This document shows positions 14,052 through 24,492 of a stretch of DNA of 33,912 nt, in pieces. The translations under genes were made by a program, and so were the position numbers. The notes under the pieces were generated by a model. The model searched no databases. It was not told where the DNA came from and was given only the letters and a program-made list of their open reading frames with translations. This DNA comes from Parachlamydiales bacterium (GTDB lineage: Bacteria; Chlamydiota; Chlamydiia; Chlamydiales; Parachlamydiaceae): assembly GCA_020051075.1 (NCBI GenBank), contig JAGVJP010000106.1, positions 1 to 33,912 on the forward strand, read 5' to 3'. Positions within the stretch are counted from its first letter, which is position 1. The number at the start of each line of letters is the position of its first letter.

Positions 14052-16238
14052 TTAAAGTTTTAATTTTCTCAATCTTAACGCGTTGAGAACAACTGAGACC
14101 GAGCTAAAGCTCATGGCCAAAGCGGCTATGATAGGATTTAAAAGCAATCCTGTAAAAGGGAAAAGAATTCCTGCAGCGATTGGAATACCAGCAATGTTAT
14201 AGATGAAGGCAAAGAAGAGATTTTGACGGATATTCTTCATGGTTCCATGACTAAGATGGATTACGCGAGAGATTCCTCTTAAATCGCCTTTAACCAAGGT
14301 GACAGCAGCACTCTCCATAGCAACATCTGTTCCTGACCCCATTGCAATTCCCACGTCAGCTGCGGCAAGAGCAGGAGCATCGTTGATTCCATCACCCGCC
14401 ATTGCGACCAAACCATTTTTACCTTTCAGTTCTTTCACAAAGTTCTGTTTCTGACCGGGAGTTACCTCTCCATGAAATTCATCTATATTCAGTGTTTGAG
14501 CGACAGTACGAGCAGTCCGTGGATTATCTCCAGAAAGCATGATGATTTTTAGTCCCCGACGATGAAGATCACTGATTGCAGAAGGAGTTGAAGCTTTGAC
14601 GGGATCACTAATGGTCATCAATCCAGCAATTTTCTTGTCTATGGTGACAAAAATAACTGTTTGACCTTGATTTTGAAATTCTTTTGCTTGATCGGCTAAA
14701 GCTCCTTCTTGTTCATCCATAGATTTCCCAATGAAGACTTCCCGATTTTCAACAATACCAGTAACACCCTTCCCTGTGATAGATTGGAAATGCGTTACCT
14801 TGGGAAGGACAAGATTTCTTTCCTTTGCCCCTTGAACAATAGATTTTGCAAGGGGATGTTCACTATTTTGTTCAATAGCTGCGGCAAAAAAGAGAAGGTC
14901 TTCCTCTTTCAGTTGACCTGCTGTAACGATTAAATTGAGCTTAGGTTTTCCTTCCGTTAAAGTGCCAGTTTTATCGACAACAAGAGTGCGAACATCTTCT
15001 AATTTCTCTAAAGCTTCCGCATTTTTAATGAGAATACCCGCTTCAGCTCCTTTTCCCATACCGACCATAATTGACATGGGAGTTGCAAGGCCAAGCGCAC
15101 AAGGACAGGCGATGATAAGCACAGATACTGCATTCACAATTGCATAGGAAATAGATGGTTCGGGACCCCAAAAAAACCAAACAAAGAAAGCCACAAGAGC
15201 AATTCCAACTACAACCGGGACAAAGTAACTAGAAACTTTATCTACCAATCCTTGGATGGGCGCACGACTTCTTTGTGCTTCCGAGACCATTTCAATGATG
15301 CGGGCAAGCAAAGTTTCACTACCGACTTTTTCTGCGATCATCAAAAAACTTCCCGTTTGATTAATGGTTCCACCTATGACAGGATCATTTTCTCTTTTTT
15401 CAACAGGAATGGGTTCTCCTGTCATCATTGATTCATCAAGAGAGCTGTATCCTTCCTTGATTTTTCCATCTACAGGAACTTTTTCCCCAGGACGCACCCT
15501 TAAAATATTGCCTACTTTTACCTGATCTATGAGAATCTCTTTTTCAACATCATCTTGCACAATCCATGCTGTTTTGGCGGCTCTGCTTAATAATAGCTTA
15601 ATGGCAAGATTCGTTTTCGATCGTGCTTTAATTTCCAATACCTGGCCAAGGAGGACTAATACAGTAATGATGGCCGCCACTTCGAAGTAAATACCCACTG
15701 TCCCTTCATGCTCGAATTCTTTTGGAAATGCTTGGGGAAATAGTAATGCAAAAATACTATAAAAAAATGCCGTTCCAATCCCTAATGCAATCAAAGAGAA
15801 CATATTCAGGCTACGATGTCTTAATGAAAGCCACCCTCTTTTAAAAAATGGCCATCCAGCCCAAAGAACTACTGGCGCACTTAAAATCAATTGAAGCCAT
15901 CGGGAGAGGGATGGGCTTATAAGATTTTTAAAATAAGCACCGAACATGGCGAGTAAAAGTACTGGAATCGTGAAACTTACACCAATCCAGAAACGCTTTA
16001 ACATGTCTTTGTATTCAGCTGACTCTTCTTCAACAGTTGGCTGTAATAACTCTAAATCCATGCCACAGATAGGACATTGCCCCGGTTCATTTCTTTGAAT
16101 TTCCGGATGCATCGGACAGGTATAAATCTGGCTCTGGATCAATTGAGATGACGATTCAAGATCCATACCACATTTCGGGCATGCTCCTGGTTTATCTTGT
16201 TTTACTTCTGGATGCATGGGGCATGAATAGTACATCAA
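14052..16238 (-). CDS. copA: Cu+-exporting P1B-type ATPase (CopA)
   Basis: This 728-residue pump exports Cu+ from cytoplasm to periplasm. Instead of classical HMA domains the N-terminus carries two short Cys/His modules ([10 protein letters not shown]...CPKCGMDLE and YTCPMHPEI...CPICGMDLE), of the heavy-metal-binding type seen in many CopA proteins. It has TGEP (actuator), CPC ([12 protein letters not shown]), D422 in [17 protein letters not shown] and [10 protein letters not shown]. The last helices show [11 protein letters not shown] and [15 protein letters not shown], where Asn, Tyr, Met and Ser are the Cu+-site residues of the P1B-1 group. All motifs are intact, in contrast to the ATPase at 2097. 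The start codon overlaps the stop of the DUF2933 gene (ATGA), so it is co-translated. Confidence 0.96.
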   Translation of the reverse strand: MMYYSCPMHPEVKQDKPGACPKCGMDLESSSQLIQSQIYTCPMHPEIQRNEPGQCPICGMDLELLQPTVEEESAEYKDMLKRFWIGVSFTIPVLLLAMFGAYFKNLISPSLSRWLQLILSAPVVLWAGWPFFKRGWLSLRHRSLNMFSLIALGIGTAFFYSIFALLFPQAFPKEFEHEGTVGIYFEVAAIITVLVLLGQVLEIKARSKTNLAIKLLLSRAAKTAWIVQDDVEKEILIDQVKVGNILRVRPGEKVPVDGKIKEGYSSLDESMMTGEPIPVEKRENDPVIGGTINQTGSFLMIAEKVGSETLLARIIEMVSEAQRSRAPIQGLVDKVSSYFVPVVVGIALVAFFVWFFWGPEPSISYAIVNAVSVLIIACPCALGLATPMSIMVGMGKGAEAGILIKNAEALEKLEDVRTLVVDKTGTLTEGKPKLNLIVTAGQLKEEDLLFFAAAIEQNSEHPLAKSIVQGAKERNLVLPKVTHFQSITGKGVTGIVENREVFIGKSMDEQEGALADQAKEFQNQGQTVIFVTIDKKIAGLMTISDPVKASTPSAISDLHRRGLKIIMLSGDNPRTARTVAQTLNIDEFHGEVTPGQKQNFVKELKGKNGLVAMAGDGINDAPALAAADVGIAMGSGTDVAMESAAVTLVKGDLRGISRVIHLSHGTMKNIRQNLFFAFIYNIAGIPIAAGILFPFTGLLLNPIIAALAMSFSSVSVVLNALRLRKLKL

Positions 16239-16492
16239 TGACAGCCCTTTTGCTTATCGTTATTTTTATTTTCTTGCTTGTTCTCATGCTCAGATTTCTC
16301 ATGCTTCCCATGGCGGCTGTGATGGAATAGGTGCATCAAAGGACAAGAAAGAAAAATCAGCAGAGGTAAAATTGTCCAAAGATGTGGCCCATGATAGATA
16401 ATAAGATAAATACCGACTCCTATTAATAATATATAAAGAAAGTATATTGATTTGAAATTAAACTTCGATTTATTGTTTTTGTCGTCAATCAT
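16235..16492 (-). CDS. DUF2933 small membrane protein
   Basis: From the ATG at 16492 ([16 protein letters not shown] just upstream) the protein is 85 residues. A frame extension to a TTG at 16525 overlaps the previous gene and is less likely. Two closely spaced hydrophobic segments are followed by [20 protein letters not shown], the Cys-Pro-Leu-Met-His motif I associate with DUF2933. The C-terminal tail is rich in His, Lys and Glu and ends QKGCH. DUF2933 genes usually sit beside copper pumps; here it overlaps CopA by 4 bp. A role in metal delivery or binding is plausible but not shown. Confidence 0.8.
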   Translation of the reverse strand: MIDDKNNKSKFNFKSIYFLYILLIGVGIYLIIYHGPHLWTILPLLIFLSCPLMHLFHHSRHGKHEKSEHENKQENKNNDKQKGCH

Positions 16493-16505
16493 TAATACCT
16501 GCCAT

Positions 16506-16847
16506 TTATTTGCCTTCTTTTGCAACTTTTTCGACCGCTTGATCTGGTGTCATTATCAGATTGCCGCTTTTGTCCTTCTGACTAGCTAGTTGCATTGCCT
16601 TTTCTCGTTGATTGTCATCAAACTGACTACAAAATATTTTTAGATTTGACTCGTTCAATTTATCAGTAAATCTTCGTACGGACATAGGGAGATCCCTGCA
16701 TTCTTCTCGATAATTATGTCTTTCATAAGGAACGTTAACAGCAAGGTCATGTTTAGTATTGTCCGCAAAACAAATGGAATTCATAAATATAAAAAATGAT
16801 ATAAATTGCGATAAAGTTAACTTCATTCCTGGCTTTTGAATGCTCAT
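16506..16847 (-). CDS. Small exported protein, member 2 of a tandem paralogous pair
   Basis: From the ATG at 16847 (GAGGAGAAAA ribosome site) the protein is 113 residues with an N-terminal signal-like hydrophobic stretch (LSQFISFFIFMNSICFA). The mature part holds two Cys separated by 22 residues (EECRDL...KIFCSQFDD) and ends with MTPDQAVEKVAKEGK. It is clearly related to the preceding gene: LNESN.K.FCS.FDD.QR and GN..MTPDQAVE are shared. I do not recognise the family. The two Cys could form a disulfide or bind metal. It lies 13 bp after its paralogue and just before the DUF2933 gene inside the copper operon. Confidence 0.75.
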   Translation of the reverse strand: MSIQKPGMKLTLSQFISFFIFMNSICFADNTKHDLAVNVPYERHNYREECRDLPMSVRRFTDKLNESNLKIFCSQFDDNQREKAMQLASQKDKSGNLIMTPDQAVEKVAKEGK

Positions 16848-16860
16848 TTTTCTCCTCACG

Positions 16861-17232
16861 TTAATTAATCTTATCAGTTTCTTTACTTGCTTCCTTCGCA
16901 GTTCTCTCAACCGCTTGATCTGGAGTCATTTTTGGATTGCCAAAGATATTCTTTTCCTTTGCCATCTGCATTGCTTGTTTCCTTTGAGCATCGTCAAATG
17001 TACTGCAGAACATTTTTTGATTAGACTCATTTAAAAGAGATCCAAACTCATACATATCTTGTGACAACCCATGACATTTTTCTCTCATTTTCTTGCTATG
17101 GTATGGTTTCGATGGTCCACCTTTTGCAGTAAGTTGTGTATCAGCATTTTGAGCATCTAAGGCACTTATGGATGAAAAAACTGCAAATATTACTGTTGCG
17201 GCGACAGTTGTTACTAATTTTTGAACTTTCAT
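16861..17232 (-). CDS. Small exported protein, member 1 of a tandem paralogous pair
   Basis: The ATG at 17232, with GAGGGAAAAA upstream, gives 123 residues; the frame extends further upstream but into the end of CusA. The start MKVQKLVTTVAATVIFAVF is a signal peptide. The mature part is helical and polar with two Cys at the same 22-residue spacing as its neighbour (REKCHGL...KMFCSTFDD), a run of Met and Gln (AMQMAKEK), and NPKMTPDQAVERTAKEA. It is 16 bp after the CusA stop. Duplication next to CusA suggests a periplasmic helper of the pump, as CusF is for E. coli CusCBA, but it shows no CusF-like fold or motif. Function unknown. Confidence 0.78.
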   Translation of the reverse strand: MKVQKLVTTVAATVIFAVFSSISALDAQNADTQLTAKGGPSKPYHSKKMREKCHGLSQDMYEFGSLLNESNQKMFCSTFDDAQRKQAMQMAKEKNIFGNPKMTPDQAVERTAKEASKETDKIN

Positions 17233-17248
17233 TTTTTCCCTCAAAATA

Positions 17249-20200
17249 TTAAATCTCTTTTGATACAGGTTTGATGTGTCGAAATTGGATACTCCTCCAA
17301 ATAACATAGATTGCTGGGACTACGAGTAAAGTGAGAATGGTCAATGAAATGAGCCCCCCCCATAAGGGCGCTGCAATGCGTTTAGCAACGTCAGATCCAA
17401 CTCCTCCGCTCCATATGATGGGAAGCAATCCAAAGATGTTGAGAGCTACCGCCATGATTAAAGGCCTTACCCTAGAAGCTCCGTGCTCAACCGTCATGGT
17501 CAATAGATCTTCTTGGGAGTTTATTCGGCCCTCTTCTGTCCATTTTTTGAACCCCTCATCGAGATAAACAACCATTATTGCCGTTGTCTCCGCCGCAGTG
17601 CCAAGAAGAGCAATCACACCAACCCAAACTGCAACTGAGGTATTATAACTCACAGAGAACAGAAGCCAGATGGCTCCAATGGCGGCAAAAGGAACAGATA
17701 ACATGACAATCAGAGTTTGAGCAATGCCTCTAAAGTTAAGATAAAGAATGATAGCGATGATGATTAGAGTCAGAGGAACAACAATTTTCATTAAGGCTTG
17801 AATTCTCTCTAAGAATTCATATTGGCCTGTCCACTTAAGGTAGTACCCTGTAGGAAGTTTCAAGTTTTGTGCGACAGCTTTTTTGGCATCCTTCACGTAG
17901 CCACCAATATCTCGTCCTTCGATATCTACATAAACCCATCCCGCAAGAGACCCCATCTCGTCTTTAATCATCGGAGGTCCCATAACTGCTTCAATTTTAC
18001 CGAGTTGGCCGAGAGGAACATGTGCTACGCGTCCAGGGACTCCTTCTGGTTTCATGATGGGAACAAGGATTTTCTTTAATTTATCGATATCATCACGCAG
18101 TTCTCGAGGATATCGTATATTAATTTTGTATCTTTCACGGCCTTCGATAGTAGTATCCACGTCGAGCCCACCGATTGCTGTTTCTACAATTTCTTGTACG
18201 TCCATTACCCTTAATCCATAACGGGCAATCGCTGCACGATCTGGAGTAAAATCGATAAAGAAACCTCCCATTTCACGCTCAGCATAAACACTGCGTGTTC
18301 CTGGAACCATTTTGAGAATCTTTTCAAGTTCTTCTCCCAGAAAGGCAATTTCCACGAGATCTTTCCCAAAGATTTTAATCCCAATCGGCGTACGGATCCC
18401 CGTCGTCAACATGTCAATACGGGCTTTAATGGGCATTGTAAAGGCGTTTTGAACCCCTGCGAATTGAAGGGCCTGGTTCATTTCTTCGACTAGCTTGTCC
18501 TTTGTCATGCCTGATCGCCATTCAGACTTTGGCTTTAAAGTAATGACTGTTTCGATCATTGAAAGGGGAGCCGGGTCGGTCGGCGTCTCTGAACGGCCCG
18601 CTTTACCAAAAACTGATTGAACTTCAGGGAAGCTGCGTAAAATTTTGTCTTGTGTCTGCACCAATTGCTTGGCAGCCTCAATAGAAATCCCAGGTGTAGT
18701 GATCGGCATGAAGAGAATCGTCTCTTCATCCAAGGGGGGCATAAATTCGGAACCCAACTTGTTATAGATAGGAATAGTAGCAAGAATGAGAAGAAGGCAT
18801 CCTCCCGCTACAAAATAACGCCAGCGCACGCAAAACCTTAGGATGGGCTTGTAAGCAGCAATACAAATCCTTGTGACTGGATTTTTCATTTCGGGCTTTA
18901 TTTTCCCCCGAATAAACGTGACCATAAGGGCTGGGACTAGGGTGACTCCAAGAAGCGCTCCAAAAACTACGGAAAATGTTTTTGTGTAAGCCAAAGGAGA
19001 GAAAAGACGACCCTCTTGTTCTTGAAGAACAAACACGGGAAGAAATCCAATAACAATGACAAAAAGGGAAGCGAAAATGCTGGGGCCAATTTCTCTAGCT
19101 GCTTCGATCACTACATCAACACGAGGCCTCTTTTCTCCTTCCTGTTCTAATTTTTTATGGGCGTTCTCCGTCATAATTACTGCAGAATCGACAATATCTC
19201 CAATAGCGATGATGATCCCAGCTAGAGACATGATATTGGCGTTGATCCCCATGTAATACATCGGAATAAAAGAGATCATTATAGCGATGGGTAAAGTAAT
19301 AATAGAAACAAGGGTAGAACGAAAATGGAATAAGAAGATTAAAATAACTAGAGAAACAATGATGATCTCCTCAATCAGCGCCTCTGATAAAGTATCTATG
19401 GAGTGCCTGATGAGGGTTGAACGGTCGTAAGTCGTGACTACCTTTATTCCAGGAGGAAAAGAAGGTTCCATTTCTTTGAGCTTCTCTTTCACACGATCGA
19501 TCACTTTCGCTGTATCTTCTCCAACGCGCATGACGACGATTCCGCCGACAACCTCTCCTTCCCCATTAAGCTCTACAAATCCTCGGCGAATATTTCCTCC
19601 GATTTGCACGCGCCCTATATCTCGGATTAAGACCGGTGTGCCTTTCTGGTCAGTGCCAACAACAATCTGCTCAATCATGCCTTTATCAGTGATATACCCA
19701 CGCCCTCGAACAGCATATTCGTGTTCAGCGAGTTCAATGACACGACCACCTACATCCCCATTAGATCTGCGAACCGCTTCTTTGATATCGGAAATCGAAA
19801 GATCATAGGCTTGAAGTTTAGTAGGATCGATCTCTATCTGATATTCTTTTTGATAGCCTCCAACACTTGCAACCTCGGCAACTCCAGGCACGGAAGTCAA
19901 CCAGTAACGCAAATACCAATCTTGAAAAGTGCGCATGTCTTGTAGGGTGTATTTTCCGGATTCATCAATGAGCGCATATTCAAAAATCCAGCCAACTCCT
20001 GTGGCATCTGGGCCAAGCTGGGGAGTCACTCCTTCAGGTAGTTTTCCTTGTAACTTAGATAAATACTCCAGAGCTCGGCTTCGCGCCCAATAAAGATCGG
20101 TCCCGTCCTGAAAAATCACGGATACAAAGGACATACCAAACATGGTAAAGCCTCGAACCAATTTAACCTTCGGGGCACCAAGAAAAGTCGTGACAAGAGG

Positions 20201-20401
20201 ATAGGTAATCTGATCTTCAACCAGATTGGGACTGCGCCCCATCCACTCAGTAAAAATAATGACTTGGGTATCAGAAAGGTCAGGTAAAGCATCAATAGGT
20301 GTTTTGCTAATGGTCCAAACGGACCAGAGCAAAACAAAACCGGTCGCAATAAAGACGATAAGTCGGTTTTTTCCACAAATCTCTATGAGTTTGCCGATCA
20401 T
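17249..20401 (-). CDS. cusA: CusA/HelA-type heavy-metal efflux RND pump
   Basis: This 1050-residue protein is the inner-membrane proton-driven pump of a tripartite metal exporter. Length and order match the HME-RND family: one N-terminal helix, a large periplasmic porter domain, a block of helices with GDIVDSAVIMTENAHKKLE (proton relay Asp and Glu in TM4), a second porter half and C-terminal helices with VWVGVIALLGTAAETTAIMV. The stretches EWRSGMT and RIDMLTTGIRTPIGIK contain Met residues at places where I recall CusA binding Cu+/Ag+. A third CusA Met seems to be Gln here (AAKQLVQT), by alignment from memory. Its start overlaps the CusB stop by 4 bp. The copper context favours Cu+ over Zn/Co. 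Confidence 0.94.
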   Translation of the reverse strand: MIGKLIEICGKNRLIVFIATGFVLLWSVWTISKTPIDALPDLSDTQVIIFTEWMGRSPNLVEDQITYPLVTTFLGAPKVKLVRGFTMFGMSFVSVIFQDGTDLYWARSRALEYLSKLQGKLPEGVTPQLGPDATGVGWIFEYALIDESGKYTLQDMRTFQDWYLRYWLTSVPGVAEVASVGGYQKEYQIEIDPTKLQAYDLSISDIKEAVRRSNGDVGGRVIELAEHEYAVRGRGYITDKGMIEQIVVGTDQKGTPVLIRDIGRVQIGGNIRRGFVELNGEGEVVGGIVVMRVGEDTAKVIDRVKEKLKEMEPSFPPGIKVVTTYDRSTLIRHSIDTLSEALIEEIIIVSLVILIFLFHFRSTLVSIITLPIAIMISFIPMYYMGINANIMSLAGIIIAIGDIVDSAVIMTENAHKKLEQEGEKRPRVDVVIEAAREIGPSIFASLFVIVIGFLPVFVLQEQEGRLFSPLAYTKTFSVVFGALLGVTLVPALMVTFIRGKIKPEMKNPVTRICIAAYKPILRFCVRWRYFVAGGCLLLILATIPIYNKLGSEFMPPLDEETILFMPITTPGISIEAAKQLVQTQDKILRSFPEVQSVFGKAGRSETPTDPAPLSMIETVITLKPKSEWRSGMTKDKLVEEMNQALQFAGVQNAFTMPIKARIDMLTTGIRTPIGIKIFGKDLVEIAFLGEELEKILKMVPGTRSVYAEREMGGFFIDFTPDRAAIARYGLRVMDVQEIVETAIGGLDVDTTIEGRERYKINIRYPRELRDDIDKLKKILVPIMKPEGVPGRVAHVPLGQLGKIEAVMGPPMIKDEMGSLAGWVYVDIEGRDIGGYVKDAKKAVAQNLKLPTGYYLKWTGQYEFLERIQALMKIVVPLTLIIIAIILYLNFRGIAQTLIVMLSVPFAAIGAIWLLFSVSYNTSVAVWVGVIALLGTAAETTAIMVVYLDEGFKKWTEEGRINSQEDLLTMTVEHGASRVRPLIMAVALNIFGLLPIIWSGGVGSDVAKRIAAPLWGGLISLTILTLLVVPAIYVIWRSIQFRHIKPVSKEI

Positions 20402-21531
20402 GGTTTTTTCTTTTGCCCCATTTCCATGCCTTGCATGCCACCACCCGCCGCTTTAAGCCGACTTTCAGAATCGATGAGAAATTGCGCGCTGGTGGCCACT
20501 TCCTCATTAGTCTCTAGTCCGCTAATGACCTGATAATAGGAACCTGCCTTAAATCCCAATTGAACTTCTCTAGGTTCAAAACGTCCTTTGCCAGGCGATA
20601 CAAAGACGATTTTTCTCTGTCCGGTATCAATAACAGCCGATTCTGGAACGGCTAGCGCTTTGCCCATTTTGATTTGAATTTCCACAGTTGCATACATGCC
20701 AGGCCTGAGCTGTTCATTGGGATTATCAAAATCAAAGCGAACTTTCATCGTGCGTGTGCTTGGCTCAACGATATAGCTAATAAATGCCACAGAACCAGTC
20801 AGAGATTTTCCAGGGAAGGAGGTAAGAACAAGGGTGGCTTTTTGTCCCATCTTTATCCATGAAATATCCTGTTCATAGATATCAGCCATCACCCAAACAT
20901 GGGACAGATCCGCAATGGTGAAGATGTTCATTCCAGGCTCAACGTTCATGCCGACAAAAGCGTTTTTATTTAAGACGATCCCTTCGACAGGGGAATCGAT
21001 TGTTAAGGTTTTTGAAGGTATGCGAGTCTCTGTCAGACGCTGTATTTCCTGCTCGGGGACATCCCATAATTCTAAACGCTGCCTTGCAGCCTCTAGAAGA
21101 TCTTCATTTGATTGCGTCAGTTCCTCGCCAAACATGCCCTGTACTGGACGCTCTCCTCCCTTAAGAGCTAGTAAATACTCTTCTTGAGCTGTCAATAAAT
21201 CGGGGCTATAGACGGAAAATAAAGGCTCACCATAGCTCACTGGCGTTCCTGTAAAGTTGACAAAGAGTTTTTCTATCCACCCCTTAAATTTGGTTTGTAT
21301 ATTGGCAATTCTTCTTTCATCGACTTCGACAAGGCCAACAGTGCGTATTGTTTTAGACAAATCGCGAATTTGTAGTTTCTCCGTCGTAATTCCAAACAAC
21401 TGCAATTTTTCTGGATCGATTTGAACTTCTGCATATCCCGGAATAGGCTTTTTGTTTTGCGACATACTTTCCATCGAAGCATCCGCGATCTGAGGAGCTA
21501 AACTTAAAAGAAAAATCGTTGCTAAAATCAT
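20398..21531 (-). CDS. cusB: CusB-type periplasmic adaptor of the RND pump
   Basis: This 377-residue membrane fusion protein links the CusA pump to the outer-membrane channel. It has a signal peptide ([18 protein letters not shown]), the start of a beta-barrel/lipoyl region (RTVGLVEVDERRIANI...GWIEKL), a helical hairpin (SPDLLTAQEEYLLAL to DVPEQEIQRL) and a return lipoyl half (SPVEGIVLNKNAFVGMNVEPG). A beta-barrel and membrane-proximal domain follow (RPGMYATVEIQI, AVIDTGQRKIVFV). The C-terminus GGGMQGMEMGQ is Met-rich and may bind Cu+. Order and 4 bp overlaps (ATGA) with both neighbours are those of a classic C-B-A operon. Confidence 0.93.
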   Translation of the reverse strand: MILATIFLLSLAPQIADASMESMSQNKKPIPGYAEVQIDPEKLQLFGITTEKLQIRDLSKTIRTVGLVEVDERRIANIQTKFKGWIEKLFVNFTGTPVSYGEPLFSVYSPDLLTAQEEYLLALKGGERPVQGMFGEELTQSNEDLLEAARQRLELWDVPEQEIQRLTETRIPSKTLTIDSPVEGIVLNKNAFVGMNVEPGMNIFTIADLSHVWVMADIYEQDISWIKMGQKATLVLTSFPGKSLTGSVAFISYIVEPSTRTMKVRFDFDNPNEQLRPGMYATVEIQIKMGKALAVPESAVIDTGQRKIVFVSPGKGRFEPREVQLGFKAGSYYQVISGLETNEEVATSAQFLIDSESRLKAAGGGMQGMEMGQKKKP

Positions 21532-22814
21532 TGAATTTCCTCCAACGGTACTCCAACGGCACGTTCTAATTCCGCTATTAGGGACTCCCTTTCAGCTCTT
21601 ACTCGCTCATATTCCAATGAGATATCTTGATATTGCCTACGCGTATCGAGAAGAAACAAAAAACCTCCCTTCCCTGCGCGATAGCTCGCTTCAGATGCTT
21701 TGAGAGCTTCTTGGATTTTTGGGAGTAGCCCTGTTTCGTATAAAAGAAGTCGTTCTTCGTTTGCTTTAAGTTTCCCGAGGGTCTCTTGAATTTGTCCGCG
21801 AACAAGCGCTTCCATTCCTTTAAGGGCATTCCTATTAGCAGATGCTCTGGCTTGCGCTTCGCGAACTTGCCGCTTTTGTCTTTGGCCAACCCAAAGAGGA
21901 ATTTTAAAACTGACGCTCGCTTCCCAAGCATTGTCTCGAGGATTATGCGTAATCTGTTCGTATCCCGCAGAGATAGTAACATCTGGGAAATATTCTCTTT
22001 TTGCCAGCCTTGCCATCATTTGCTGCTCTTCAACCATGGCTTGTATCTCTTTTAATTCTGGTCTTTTTTGCATCGCTAATCTTTCCAGTTTGTCATAGGA
22101 GAAATTCGCTGATGATCTGAAATCTTTTACGGGATCCCCCAAGGGATCCTTTTGAGGCCGGTCAAGAATCGCATTAAGCATCGAAACAATAAAAATCCGG
22201 TCTGCTTGGATCGCTAATAGCTGCTCATCTAAAACTTGAAGTTCGACTTGGGCTTTAGCAACTTCTTCATAGCCAGCAACACCCGATTTATATAAGGCTA
22301 AACTCGCATCAATAAGATTTTTAACCAGATCGCGATTGCTTTGGTTAATTTGAGAAGAGGCATGATTGAAAAAAAGTTGAAAATAGAGCTTTTTTGTTTG
22401 TAAAACTAGATCGCGCTTGGTGATGACTTCCTGACTCTGAAATTGTTTAAGAACTTCAGCTGCTACTTTCCCTTTTAATCCAAGCTTCCCTGGGAAAGGA
22501 AATGTTTGGGAGATTTGATATTGGAGCATGGGAATGAATTCACTGTTAGATTTAAAGTTGTTGTAATCGCTCAAAAACTTGAATTCTGGATCATCGATGA
22601 CCTGTACTCGAGGAACAACTTCAGCTGCCGCTCGAATGCGTTCCTTAGCCGCTTCTAAATTCGGATTACGTTTCAAAACTTCCTCAATCAATGTTTCTAA
22701 TTGCAAAGAAGATCGGTTCAAAGGATCCTCCTCAGAAAAAAGCTGACCTGCATTAAATGCAATAAAGGCAAAAACAAATAAATAAACTATTCTTTTTTTA
22801 TCTAAAATAAGCAT
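21528..22814 (-). CDS. TolC-family outer-membrane channel of the CusCBA-like system
   Basis: This 428-residue protein begins with a signal peptide ([22 protein letters not shown]) without a lipobox, unlike the channel at 8515. Two helical repeats follow ([40 protein letters not shown]) with [13 protein letters not shown] and [20 protein letters not shown], typical of CusC/CzcC/HelC proteins. It is placed just before CusB with a 4 bp overlap. Its start overlaps the end of the phosphorylase gene by 17 bp in another frame, so it is probably translated by coupling to that gene. Confidence 0.88.
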   Translation of the reverse strand: MLILDKKRIVYLFVFAFIAFNAGQLFSEEDPLNRSSLQLETLIEEVLKRNPNLEAAKERIRAAAEVVPRVQVIDDPEFKFLSDYNNFKSNSEFIPMLQYQISQTFPFPGKLGLKGKVAAEVLKQFQSQEVITKRDLVLQTKKLYFQLFFNHASSQINQSNRDLVKNLIDASLALYKSGVAGYEEVAKAQVELQVLDEQLLAIQADRIFIVSMLNAILDRPQKDPLGDPVKDFRSSANFSYDKLERLAMQKRPELKEIQAMVEEQQMMARLAKREYFPDVTISAGYEQITHNPRDNAWEASVSFKIPLWVGQRQKRQVREAQARASANRNALKGMEALVRGQIQETLGKLKANEERLLLYETGLLPKIQEALKASEASYRAGKGGFLFLLDTRRQYQDISLEYERVRAERESLIAELERAVGVPLEEIQ

Positions 22815-24492
22815 TTAACACATATTGTTGTAACATTCTTTGACTATTGAAAAAGGAACCATTCAACGCTATGCAATGTTGCATGACAGAAATAAACTTT
22901 TCTCTTTCTTTATAAAACATCGGAACAATCACTTTCTCAAGCTTTTCATAAAGCCAAAAAGCATCCTCATGCGAGTCATTTTTCGATTCATGTTTTGGTT
23001 TATCGTCTGCGATTGACCAACCGGTAATTCCTTCAATACACCCTTCTATCCACCACCCATCTAAAATACTTAAGGATGGCACTCCATTTAGAGCCGCTTT
23101 CATCCCACTTGTTCCTGAAGCTTCCATAGGAGTTTGTGGAGTGTTTAACCAAAGATCAACTCCACTAGTGATCAGTTTTGCAAGCTCTAAATCGTAATTT
23201 TCGAGATAAACGATATGAATCTCACTCTTAAGTGACTCTTTAGCGCGATAGATCCGTTGAATCAGTTCTTTTCCTTCTCGATCCTGTGGATGAGCTTTAC
23301 CTGCATAAATAACTTGAATAGCCCCTTTTTCTTTAACGATAGACTTGAGTCTTTCCAAATCTTGAAAAAGAAGATCTCCTCGTTTGTAAGCTGCGGATCT
23401 CCTTGCAAAACCAATGGTAAATACGTCTTGATCCATTCCAATATTAGTTTGCCGGTTCACATGTTGGATCAGTTGCTTTTTCGCCTGCATATGAGCTTCC
23501 CAAATTTCATTTTTGGGAATATTTAGGGCATAACGCAGGCTAAAATTATCTTCCTTCCAAGAGGGAATATAATGATCGTATAGCAGTTGAAAGGGGGTAG
23601 ATGTCCATCTGGTGACACTGACCCCGTTTGTAATCGAATCGATTGAATAATGCCCAAACATGAGATTTGAAATTTCTCCATGTTTTTTTGCGACTCCGTT
23701 CACATAGTGGCTCAAGTTTAAAGCGAGGTAGGTTAAGTTTAAAACTCCCTCACAGCAAAAGATATCTTTCCTATTGAATACTTCTCTGTTACCCAGCACT
23801 TGAATAATGAGATCCATAGGGAATTTATCATGCCCAGCAATGACAGGAGTATGGGTAGTGAACACACACTGCTGCTTCACATTTTCTATATCCTCTTCTG
23901 TAACTACTTGCCTTCCAGCACCTACGCGTGATTCTTCAAGAAGTTCCAAGGTTAAAAGACTTGCATGACCTTCGTTCATATGAAAACGATCTATGTGCTG
24001 ATACCCTAATGCTTTAAGCATTCTTACACCGCCTATCCCCAAGACCACTTCTTGACATAGACGATAATATTGATCTCCTCCATAAAGATAATCACTTAGA
24101 GCCCTGTCACTCTCATCATTTTCAGGAAGATTAGTATCTAAGAAGAAGATTGGAATGCCAAAATTAGTCGGAGATTTAATTTCAAATTTCCACGCCCTTA
24201 TATGAACGATGCGATTGTCAATATCCACCTTGATACGCTCTGGCAATTCTTGCAGAAAATCTTCGACGACCCATTCAACGGGTTCTTCCACTTGCCATCC
24301 GTTTGAATCTAATTTTTGATAACAGTATCCTTTTCGATAGAGCAAGGTGACAGCAACCATTGGAACTTTAAGGTTTAGGGCTGCAAAGATAGTATCTCCT
24401 GCTAATACTCCTAGGCCCCCGCTATAAGTGGGGATGTTTTCTGCTATAGCAATCTCCATTGAGAAATAAGCGATTTTTGCTTGGTTGTTCAT
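22798..24492 (-). CDS. glgP: Alpha-glucan (glycogen) phosphorylase, short form
   Basis: This 564-residue enzyme releases glucose 1-phosphate from alpha-1,4-glucan with phosphate and pyridoxal phosphate. The N-terminus [28 protein letters not shown] is the signature of the short alpha-glucan phosphorylase group (GT35), which lacks the long regulatory N-terminus of muscle-type enzymes (800 residues or more). [24 protein letters not shown] and the cofactor motif [14 protein letters not shown] with K465 are intact. It overlaps the upstream ATPase by 4 bp and the downstream channel gene by 17 bp, so a carbohydrate enzyme lies inside a metal-efflux operon. Glucose 1-phosphate could feed the phosphoketolase route encoded on the other strand. 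Confidence 0.92.
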   Translation of the reverse strand: MNNQAKIAYFSMEIAIAENIPTYSGGLGVLAGDTIFAALNLKVPMVAVTLLYRKGYCYQKLDSNGWQVEEPVEWVVEDFLQELPERIKVDIDNRIVHIRAWKFEIKSPTNFGIPIFFLDTNLPENDESDRALSDYLYGGDQYYRLCQEVVLGIGGVRMLKALGYQHIDRFHMNEGHASLLTLELLEESRVGAGRQVVTEEDIENVKQQCVFTTHTPVIAGHDKFPMDLIIQVLGNREVFNRKDIFCCEGVLNLTYLALNLSHYVNGVAKKHGEISNLMFGHYSIDSITNGVSVTRWTSTPFQLLYDHYIPSWKEDNFSLRYALNIPKNEIWEAHMQAKKQLIQHVNRQTNIGMDQDVFTIGFARRSAAYKRGDLLFQDLERLKSIVKEKGAIQVIYAGKAHPQDREGKELIQRIYRAKESLKSEIHIVYLENYDLELAKLITSGVDLWLNTPQTPMEASGTSGMKAALNGVPSLSILDGWWIEGCIEGITGWSIADDKPKHESKNDSHEDAFWLYEKLEKVIVPMFYKEREKFISVMQHCIALNGSFFNSQRMLQQYVLNAYFR

